From NCBI GenBank assembly GCA_902493545.1, contig CABUQI010000030.1, forward strand, positions 1 to 11,763: a stretch of DNA of 11,763 bases, in the 5' to 3' direction. Below are positions 8,032 through 11,763 of the stretch, piece by piece. The notes beneath the pieces were generated by a model. The model made no database searches. It was not told the origin of the DNA and was given only the letters and a program-made list of their open reading frames with translations. Numbering within the stretch: position 1 is the first letter of the stretch; each line of letters begins with the position of its first letter. The position numbers were made by a program, and so were the translations under genes. Origin of the DNA: an uncultured Collinsella sp. (GTDB taxonomy: Bacteria; Actinomycetota; Coriobacteriia; Coriobacteriales; Coriobacteriaceae).

Positions 8032-8120
8032 CTGGCTTCGCCAGAAGTCGCGCGACGGAATCAGCTCCGGGTGAACGGGGCCTCCTTTGTTAACTCGCTA
8101 CAGGGTTACTGGGCTGAATT
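8032..8120 (+). repeat. Diverged tandem direct repeat, copy 2
   Basis: This is the second copy of the block at 7935-8021, displaced by 97-99 bases. Bases 8032-8053 are identical to 7935-7956, and the remainder is recognisably related. It lacks a matching left arm, so unlike copy 1 it forms only the small TGGC-TTC-GCCA hairpin. The 351 bases from 7876 to 8226 hold these repeats, the inverted repeat and the promoter of the next gene, and no coding sequence that I can support. Confidence 0.7.
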
Positions 8121-8162
8121 CATTTTTAGAGGTACCGTTTATCGGTGTTGAGGGTTCCTTTA

Positions 8163-8192
8163 TTGGGGCTTTCTTTTTTATCTCGCTACAAT
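8163..8192 (+). promoter_or_regulatory. Candidate promoter of the transglutaminase-like gene
   Basis: TTGGGG (8163-8168) and TACAAT (8187-8192) are 18 bases apart. Transcription would begin near 8198, so an ATG at 8191 lies inside the -10 box and cannot be the start. This supports ATG 8227. A six-T run (8174-8179) in the spacer follows a weak, wobble-rich hairpin and could instead be a terminator tail for upstream transcripts. Confidence 0.4.
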
Positions 8193-8226
8193 GGGCTTCA
8201 AGCGTTCTAATGACTTGGAGTTTGGT

Positions 8227-9660
8227 ATGGCTGTTATTAATGTGCTGCCTTCGGATGGGAAGGTTATTGACGAGGGTCCTGTTGGTTGCTCTGTTGATGT
8301 TTGCTGTGATGATTTCCGTCATCTCGATATTGGACTGCCGCCCGAGATTCTTCGTCTCAAGGATGCCGGATATTTGACGCAGGCTGTTGCGGCTTGTGAT
8401 CGTCTTTTGGGGCAGAATCCCGATCCCTCGCTTGCTGCCTGCGTTCGTGCCGAGCGGTATCGCATGCTTGAGACGCCGCTTCATTTTTCGGTGTCGCGCG
8501 ATCGAGCTATTGCGATGATTCGCGAGGAGTGGCCTGAGTTTACCGAGGAGCAGTTTGACGATCTGATTGACCGTAAGCGTATTGACTGGCGCTTTATCGA
8601 TGGCGAGCTGTTCGTTCTCGACAACTTCCTCGATTCGCTTCGCGTATATCCCAAAGAGGTCCCCGGCATGCGGCCCGATCCTACGGACGGAATTGCACTG
8701 CGCAACGAGATGCTCAAGGAGATGGAGTCGCAAAACGGATTGGCTCGCGTCATTACGCTTAAAGCGTCCGTGTCTGTCCCCGGCGCTCTGGAGGGGGAGA
8801 CCGTTTGCGCTTGGCTTCCCGTCGCGGCTGCCTGCCGTCAACAGTCTCGGGTCGAGATTCTCGACATGACGCCGGAGGGTGCTGTTGCTCCCGCGAACGC
8901 TTCGGCGCGTACCGCCTCGTGGTCTTCTTCGAGTGAACGCTCATTCTCGGTGACCTATCGTTATCACATCGATGCTGCTTATTGTGATGTCTACGGTGGC
9001 ACACTTCCGGTTCATCCGCGTATGGACGCGTCTCTGACCGAGGATATTTCCGAGGACCGTCCGCACATCGCATTCACGCCGTATCTGCAGCAACTGACGG
9101 CCAGTGTTGTTGACGGACTCGTGGATCCGCTCGATCGCGCCCGTGCTATCTATGATTACCTGACGCAGTATATCGACTATCGCTATCAGCCGCCGTACCT
9201 GCTTTTGGGCTCCATCGCTGATGACTGCGCGCATTCGCTCCGCGGCGATTGCGGCGTTATGGCGCTCACGTTTATCACCATGTGCCGTATCGCGGGCGTG
9301 CCTGCCCGTTGGCAGAGCGGCCTGTATGTTGCGCCCGATTCGGTGGGGCCGCACGATTGGGCTGAGTTCTATACGCCACAGACCGGTTGGCTTAACGCCG
9401 ACGTATCGTTTGGTTCCTCGGCACGCAGGATGGGGGAGGAGTGGCGTCGTCGTCACTACTTTGGCAATCTCGACCCGTGGCGTATGGTGGCCAACAATCG
9501 ATTCCAGGCTGAATTTGTGCCTGCTTTCGATGGTATGCGCGAGGATCCCTATGACAACCAGATGGGCGAGGCCTCGGTTGACGGACGTGGATGTCGTAAG
9601 CGGGAGATGTTACGCAAGGTTGAGCTTATCGAAATGCTCGAAGTTCCATTTTCGGACTAA
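8227..9660 (+). CDS. Cytoplasmic transglutaminase-like (papain-fold) domain protein
   Basis: The 477-residue protein carries a C-terminal transglutaminase-like core with its triad visible: C342 in RGDCGVMA, H376 in PHDWAEFY and D392 in WLNADVSFG. An intact triad suggests a thiol peptidase, amidase or crosslinking enzyme; the substrate is unknown. Residues of about 38-135 (with LPPEILRLKDAG and IDWRFIDGELFV) resemble an N-terminal helical region I associate with clostridial transglutaminase-domain proteins. Residues of about 175-260 look like the beta-sandwich that often precedes the core. No signal peptide or membrane segment is seen, so it probably acts in the cytoplasm. GGAG (8217-8220) precedes ATG 8227 by 6 bases; an in-frame ATG at 8191 lies within the promoter. 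Codons such as GTT, ATT, GAT and CGT are more frequent than in the flanking genes, hinting at low expression or a different origin. Its stop is only 39 bases before the tRNA gene, with no terminator between. Confidence 0.85.
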   Translation: MAVINVLPSDGKVIDEGPVGCSVDVCCDDFRHLDIGLPPEILRLKDAGYLTQAVAACDRLLGQNPDPSLAACVRAERYRMLETPLHFSVSRDRAIAMIREEWPEFTEEQFDDLIDRKRIDWRFIDGELFVLDNFLDSLRVYPKEVPGMRPDPTDGIALRNEMLKEMESQNGLARVITLKASVSVPGALEGETVCAWLPVAAACRQQSRVEILDMTPEGAVAPANASARTASWSSSSERSFSVTYRYHIDAAYCDVYGGTLPVHPRMDASLTEDISEDRPHIAFTPYLQQLTASVVDGLVDPLDRARAIYDYLTQYIDYRYQPPYLLLGSIADDCAHSLRGDCGVMALTFITMCRIAGVPARWQSGLYVAPDSVGPHDWAEFYTPQTGWLNADVSFGSSARRMGEEWRRRHYFGNLDPWRMVANNRFQAEFVPAFDGMREDPYDNQMGEASVDGRGCRKREMLRKVELIEMLEVPFSD

Positions 9661-9675
9661 TCGGTAGAAAGCTGT

Positions 9676-9683
9676 GATAAACT
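9676..9683 (+). promoter_or_regulatory. Candidate extended -10 for tRNA-Leu
   Basis: TGTGATAAACT (from 9673) gives an extended -10 of TG-T-GATAAA about 17-24 bases upstream of the tRNA. A weak CGGACT (9653-9658) stands 17 bases further up, overlapping the transglutaminase stop codon. The same TGTGATAA word recurs upstream of infC (10023-10030). The match is partial, and readthrough from the upstream gene could also supply the tRNA. Confidence 0.3.
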
Positions 9684-9699
9684 AACTCACGCATTACGT

Positions 9700-9786
9700 G
9701 CCCGAGTGGCGGAATTGGCAGACGCAGTGGACTCAAAATCCACCGTTGGCAACAACGTGCGAGTTCGAGTCTCGCCTCGGGCACCA
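9700..9786 (+). tRNA. tRNA-Leu, anticodon CAA, CCA encoded
   Basis: A complete class II tRNA. The acceptor stem is GCCCGAG (9700-9706) with CTCGGGC (9776-9782), discriminator A9783 and an encoded CCA (9784-9786). The anticodon stem GTGGA/TCCAC closes the loop CTCAAAA, giving anticodon CAA, which reads the leucine codon UUG. The long variable arm CGTTGGCAACAACG is typical of leucine tRNAs. The T arm is GCGAG-TTCGAGT-CTCGC. An intrinsic terminator follows 20 bases later. Confidence 0.97.
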
Positions 9787-9832
9787 TACATGCAAGTGAG
9801 CGTTCAAGGGGGTCAAGGCCCCCTTTTTCGTG
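9764..9832 (+). repeat. Direct repeat copy 1: tRNA-Leu 3' end plus terminator
   Basis: The 69 bases from the T loop (TTCGAGTCTCGCC) through CCA, the linker, the terminator and TTTTTCGTG recur at 9948-10015. The two copies differ by one substitution (T to C, in the linker at 9797) and one missing C in the terminator stem. This copy belongs to the intact tRNA gene. Confidence 0.95.
9806..9828 (+). terminator. Intrinsic terminator of tRNA-Leu
   Basis: AAGGGGG (9806-9812) pairs with CCCCCTT (9819-9825) around the loop TCAAGG, and a five-T run closes it (9824-9828). Confidence 0.85.
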
Positions 9833-9947
9833 CCGAACTCGCGTGAGCGCGCGGAGCGTTAAACAAACAGGCCTGTGGCCTGTTTGTAGCGGAGCGTGGC
9901 GAGGGCGCCATGCGCCCGAAGCCCGGGGCTTCGCGAAGCGAAGGCCC
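9833..9947. repeat. Palindrome-rich 115-base insert between the tRNA-end repeats
   Basis: Nearly the whole segment can fold. ACAAACAGGCC (9863-9873) pairs exactly with GGCCTGTTTGT (9877-9887). GGGCGC (9903-9908) pairs with GCGCCC (9912-9917). GAAGCCC (9918-9924) pairs with GGGCTTC (9926-9932). GCTTCGCGAAGC (9928-9939) is a perfect 12-base palindrome. The first hairpin is bracketed by direct repeats of GCGGAGCG (9851-9858 and 9889-9896). No coding frame or recombinase is present. It resembles a REP/BIME-like or other small palindromic repeat element, but no family can be named from sequence alone. Confidence 0.7.
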
Positions 9948-10015
9948 TTCGAGTCTCGCCTCGGGCACCATACATGCAAGCGAGCGTTCAAGGGGGTCAA
10001 GGCCCCTTTTTCGTG
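9948..10015 (+). pseudogene. Duplicated 3' fragment of tRNA-Leu with terminator (direct repeat copy 2)
   Basis: TTCGAGTCTCGCCTCGGGCA starts this copy. It contains the T loop, T-stem 3' strand, acceptor 3' strand and CCA of tRNA-Leu, but no 5' part, so it cannot be a functional tRNA. The linker and terminator that follow are also copied. It looks like the distal attachment site left by an element that recombined in the tRNA 3' end, or a partial tandem duplication. Confidence 0.9.
9990..10011 (+). terminator. Second copy of the tRNA terminator
   Basis: AAGGGG (9990-9995) pairs with CCCCTT (10003-10008), followed by five T (10007-10011). It is one base pair shorter than copy 1 because a C is missing from the 3' arm. 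Confidence 0.75.
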
Positions 10016-10044
10016 TACGTAATGTGATAACGCGCTGTACGTGT

Positions 10045-10050
10045 TATTAT
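10045..10050 (+). promoter_or_regulatory. Candidate -10 element of the infC operon
   Basis: TATTAT lies at 10045-10050, just after the duplicated terminator and about 180 bases before infC. No convincing -35 is seen 16-18 bases upstream. An alternative is the TGTGATAA word (10023-10030), shared with the region before tRNA-Leu. Either choice gives a leader of roughly 175-195 bases. Confidence 0.4.
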
Positions 10051-10056
10051 TCGCAA

Positions 10057-10232
10057 GGCGTTGTTCCCGCAATGCCCTAAAGAGGAACCCGAGGGTTCCC
10101 ACCTTTTGGCGCCAATGAGCAGCTGACTGGTCATACAACTTAGATTCCCTTCCTCAAATCGAGGAAGTCTATGTGTACGACCTGGTTGTTGAGAAGCGCC
10201 GGGTTATTTTTTTATGAATGGAGGTAGGGAAA
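10057..10232 (+). promoter_or_regulatory. Structured 5' leader of the infC operon, probable ribosomal-protein-type attenuator
   Basis: The leader holds several hairpins: GGAACC-CGAG-GGTTCC (10084-10099), the palindrome TTGGCGCCAA (10106-10115), CTTCCTC-AAATC-GAGGAAG (10149-10167) with outer TAGA/TCTA pairing, and a final terminator hairpin. In Bacillus the infC-rpmI-rplT leader is bound by L20 to control premature termination. The same gene order and a leader ending in a terminator suggest similar control. I cannot identify the L20-binding fold itself here, so the regulator is inferred. Confidence 0.55.
10179..10213 (+). terminator. Leader terminator (attenuator) just before infC
   Basis: GACCTGG (10179-10185) pairs with CCGGGTT (10199-10205), including two G-U pairs, and is followed by A and seven T (10207-10213). 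The T run ends only 7 bases before the infC Shine-Dalgarno. Unconditional termination here would silence the operon, so the site is expected to be regulated. Confidence 0.65.
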
Positions 10233-10787
10233 ATAGCTAAGTCTGATGACACCCGCATCAACGACGAGATCACTGCATCTTCGTGCCGTTTGATTGGCGT
10301 CGATGGCTCTCAGCTCGGCCTGTTCGCCATCCGCGATGCCCAGCGCGTCGCCGACGATCAGGGTCTCGACCTGGTCGAGATCGCTCCCAACGCGGAGCCG
10401 CCGGTCTGCAAGGTCATGGACTACGGTAAGTTCAAGTACCAGCAGGCCATGAAGGCCAAGGCTGCTCGTAAGAACCAGTCCAAGGTCGAGGTCAAGGAAA
10501 TGAAGTTCCGACCCAAGATCGACGTTGGCGACTACGAGACCAAGAAGGGCCACGTTCTGCGTTTCCTCAAGAAGGGCGCACGCGTTAAGATCACCATCAT
10601 GTTCCGCGGCCGTGAGATGGCTCACCCGGAGCAGGGCCTTAACGTTCTCGAGCGCCTCGCCGAGGATCTCAAGCCTTACGCTACGGTCGAGTCCAAGCCT
10701 AAGATGGAAGGCCGTAACATGCTTATGCTGCTCGCCCCGATTAAGGGCGCCTTCGATGAGGATAAAGCGGCAAGCGATACCAAGTAA
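10233..10787 (+). CDS. infC: Translation initiation factor IF-3, probable AUA start
   Basis: IF3 binds the 30S subunit, prevents premature 50S joining and checks the initiator tRNA and start codon. From ATA 10233 the product is 184 residues, beginning M-AKSDDTRINDEI, the expected N-terminus of the family. The N domain runs to about residue 80 and includes LVEIAPNAEPPVCKVMDYGK. The C domain starts near EMKFRP (M90-P94) and includes FLKKGARVKITIMFRGREMAH. The start is the odd point. GGAGG (10220-10224) lies 8 bases before ATA 10233. The in-frame ATG at 10218 has no Shine-Dalgarno, sits against the terminator T run and overlaps the GGAGG. Rare starts such as AUU in infC are known and let IF3 repress its own translation. 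The extended form from 10218 would add five residues (MEVGK). Confidence 0.93.
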   Translation: MAKSDDTRINDEITASSCRLIGVDGSQLGLFAIRDAQRVADDQGLDLVEIAPNAEPPVCKVMDYGKFKYQQAMKAKAARKNQSKVEVKEMKFRPKIDVGDYETKKGHVLRFLKKGARVKITIMFRGREMAHPEQGLNVLERLAEDLKPYATVESKPKMEGRNMLMLLAPIKGAFDEDKAASDTK

Positions 10788-10819
10788 CTAGTGTTCTGTA
10801 ACCGATTAAGGAGTATTTC

Positions 10820-11011
10820 ATGCCTAAGATGAAGTCCCACAGCGGCACCAAGAAGCGTTTCCGCAAGACTGGTACCGGCAAGCTTATGCGCGCCAAGGCT
10901 TTCAAGAGCCACATCCTGAGCAAGAAGTCCACCAAGCGTAAGCGTGGCTTCCGTCAGGAGACCGAGATCGCCGCTGCCGACCGCAAGGTCATCAAGTCGC
11001 GTCTCGCCTAA
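10820..11011 (+). CDS. rpmI: 50S ribosomal protein L35
   Basis: The 63-residue basic protein starts MPKMKSHSGTKKRFRKTGTG, the hallmark of L35, and continues with KLMRAKAFKSHILSKKSTKRKR. L35 is part of the large ribosomal subunit. AAGGAG (10808-10813) precedes the ATG by 6 bases. It lies 32 bases after infC and 46 bases before rplT, in the conserved operon order, with no terminator in either gap. Confidence 0.97.
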   Translation: MPKMKSHSGTKKRFRKTGTGKLMRAKAFKSHILSKKSTKRKRGFRQETEIAAADRKVIKSRLA

Positions 11012-11057
11012 GTTCGCGTTCCCGTTTTTCGTTTTACCGTCTAGGAGTTGATAGAAC

Positions 11058-11417
11058 ATGGCACGTATTAAGCGCGCTGTTGCCGCCAAGAAGAAGCGCC
11101 GTACCGTTATGCACCGTGCGAAGGGTTACTACGGTGCCGCTTCGCGTACTTACAAGCATGCTAAAGAGCAGGTCCAGCACTCCCTGCAGTATCAGTATCG
11201 TGATCGCCGCAACAAGAAGCGCGAGATCCGTTCTCTCTGGATCACCCGTATCAACGCTGCTGCTCGCCTGAACGACATCTCTTACTCTCAGTTCATGCAC
11301 GGTCTGAAGGTTGCCGGCATCGAGCTCGACCGCAAGGTCCTGGCTCAGATGGCTTACGAGGACATCGAGTCCTTCAACGAGCTGGCTACCATCGCCAAGA
11401 AGGCTCTCGAGGCCTAA
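11058..11417 (+). CDS. rplT: 50S ribosomal protein L20
   Basis: The 119-residue protein has the L20 landmarks: an N-terminal basic tail (ARIKRAVAAKKKRR), HRAKGYYGAASRTYKHA, YQYRDRRNKKREIRSLWI, TRINAAARLNDISYSQFMHG and LDRKVLAQMA. L20 binds 23S rRNA early in 50S assembly. In several bacteria it also represses its own operon by binding the leader or the rpmI region. AGGAG (11043-11047) is 10 bases before the ATG. Length is normal. The operon ends at a strong terminator 20 bases after the stop codon. Confidence 0.98.
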   Translation: MARIKRAVAAKKKRRTVMHRAKGYYGAASRTYKHAKEQVQHSLQYQYRDRRNKKREIRSLWITRINAAARLNDISYSQFMHGLKVAGIELDRKVLAQMAYEDIESFNELATIAKKALEA

Positions 11418-11436
11418 TAGATTCTCTTGAATCGCT

Positions 11437-11474
11437 GGGGGAGTGTCGCGTTGTGCGCGGCGCTCCCTCTTTTT
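11437..11474 (+). terminator. Strong intrinsic terminator of the infC-rpmI-rplT operon
   Basis: GGGGGAGTGTCGCG (11437-11450) pairs along 14 positions with CGCGGCGCTCCCTC (11456-11469), with three G-U pairs, around the loop TTGTG. A five-T run follows (11470-11474). Confidence 0.92.
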
Positions 11475-11487
11475 ATCTGAAGCGCGG

Positions 11488-11517
11488 TTTACATTGCTAA
11501 AAGCGCGGGTAGATAAA
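11488..11517 (+). promoter_or_regulatory. Candidate promoter for a transcript leaving the window
   Basis: TTTACA (11488-11493) matches the -35 consensus at five of six positions. A -10 region TAGATAAA (11510-11517) follows after 16-18 bases. It lies directly after the rplT terminator. AAGCGCGG occurs at 11480-11487 and again at 11501-11508, exactly 21 bases apart, so a protein could bind the same helix face upstream and within the promoter. Confidence 0.42.
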
Positions 11518-11763
11518 CACTTACAGGTGACCGATCTCTATATATTCCTGAACCAAAGGGTCATCATCTGATACGTGCGGAAGATCCGCACCAGTCTTTC
11601 TATTACCTATAGAAAGCAATATATTGTGTAGGACTTGTGAAGAGTGGAATTGACGTCCCACAGGGCTTCGCGGTCTGGCAATATATCTCCTTGCCGCGCG
11701 GCCCGGTGGAACCGGGAACCAGCGCAGGCGTGCACCTTGAGAACCGGATACTGCGAGGATGGA
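11518..11763 (+). other. Non-coding structured leader, probably of an rRNA operon
   Basis: No credible coding frame is present. Hairpins are GTGCGG-AAGAT-CCGCAC (11575-11591), CTTTCTAT-TACCT-ATAGAAAG (11596-11616) and CCCGGT-GGA-ACCGGG (11702-11716). Near the edge, CCTTGAGAACCGGATACTG (11734-11752) closely resembles the TTTGAGAACTGGATAGTG motif I recall from mycobacterial rRNA spacers, part of the antitermination and processing signals of actinobacterial rRNA operons. The gene itself, perhaps 16S rRNA, would lie beyond the window. A leader of another regulated gene is the main alternative. Confidence 0.45.

Noticed and set aside
7935..8120. CRISPR-like repeat-spacer unit
   Set aside because: There are only two diverged copies of about 88 bases in near-direct tandem. 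They lack a uniform short repeat, regular unique spacers and cas genes.
8148..8179. Terminator formed by AGGGTTCC and GGGGCTTT before a T run
   Set aside because: The stem would rely on four or more G-U wobbles, and the sequence overlaps the candidate promoter of the next gene, so I do not list it as a feature.
9626..10138. A 170-codon minus-strand frame crossing the tRNA and its duplicate
   Set aside because: It is antisense to tRNA-Leu, both terminators and the palindromic insert. Its apparent internal repetition comes only from the tRNA-end duplication.
11698..11720. T-box riboswitch suggested by CCGGTGGAACCGGG, similar to the T-box core AGGGTGGNACCGCG
   Set aside because: The bases form a simple self-complementary hairpin. 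No specifier stem with AGTA/GNUG landmarks or competing terminator is seen. The adjacent TTGAGAACCGGATA motif fits an rRNA leader better. It stays possible if the next gene proves to be an aminoacyl-tRNA synthetase.

Overview
The window looks like a chromosomal segment of a high-GC actinobacterium of the class Coriobacteriia. The RecJ-helicase protein, IF3, L35 and L20 sequences and the codon bias suggest Collinsella or a close relative. That placement is a judgement from recognised sequence style, not a database match. Gene content is mostly housekeeping: DNA repair, stringent response, glycolysis and translation. The most unusual material lies between the genes.

Layout: bases 1-104 hold the start of a divergent minus-strand membrane transporter gene, probably of the bile acid:sodium symporter superfamily. 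From about 265 to 6042 runs a plus-strand unit. It encodes a RecJ exonuclease fused to a RecQ-like DEAH helicase and, 15 bases later, a bifunctional (p)ppGpp synthetase/hydrolase (Rel). A strong hairpin at 6076-6109 separates this from a glyoxalase-II-like metallo-hydrolase (6131-6814). A highly expressed-looking class II fructose-bisphosphate aldolase follows under its own promoter (7009-7875). The recJ-rel-hydrolase order resembles the Firmicutes recJ-apt-relA-dtd-hydrolase cluster with apt and dtd absent.

The stretch 7876-8226 has no gene. It carries a roughly 100-base inverted repeat whose 3' half is repeated as a diverged direct copy. A cytoplasmic transglutaminase-fold protein (8227-9660) follows, with visibly more A/T-ending codons than its neighbours. 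A tRNA-Leu(CAA) then lies at 9700-9786. The 3' end of this tRNA and its terminator are duplicated about 184 bases downstream. Between the two copies is a 115-base segment made almost entirely of palindromes, so this looks like an integration or recombination scar.

The last third is the translation operon infC-rpmI-rplT. It has a structured leader ending in an intrinsic terminator (a likely attenuator), and infC appears to use the rare initiation codon AUA. The operon ends at a strong terminator (11437-11474). The remaining 289 bases have no gene. They contain a promoter-like region, several hairpins, and a terminal motif resembling the antitermination/processing sequence of actinobacterial rRNA operons, so an rRNA operon may begin just beyond the window.

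There is no CRISPR array, transposase, integrase or phage gene in the window.
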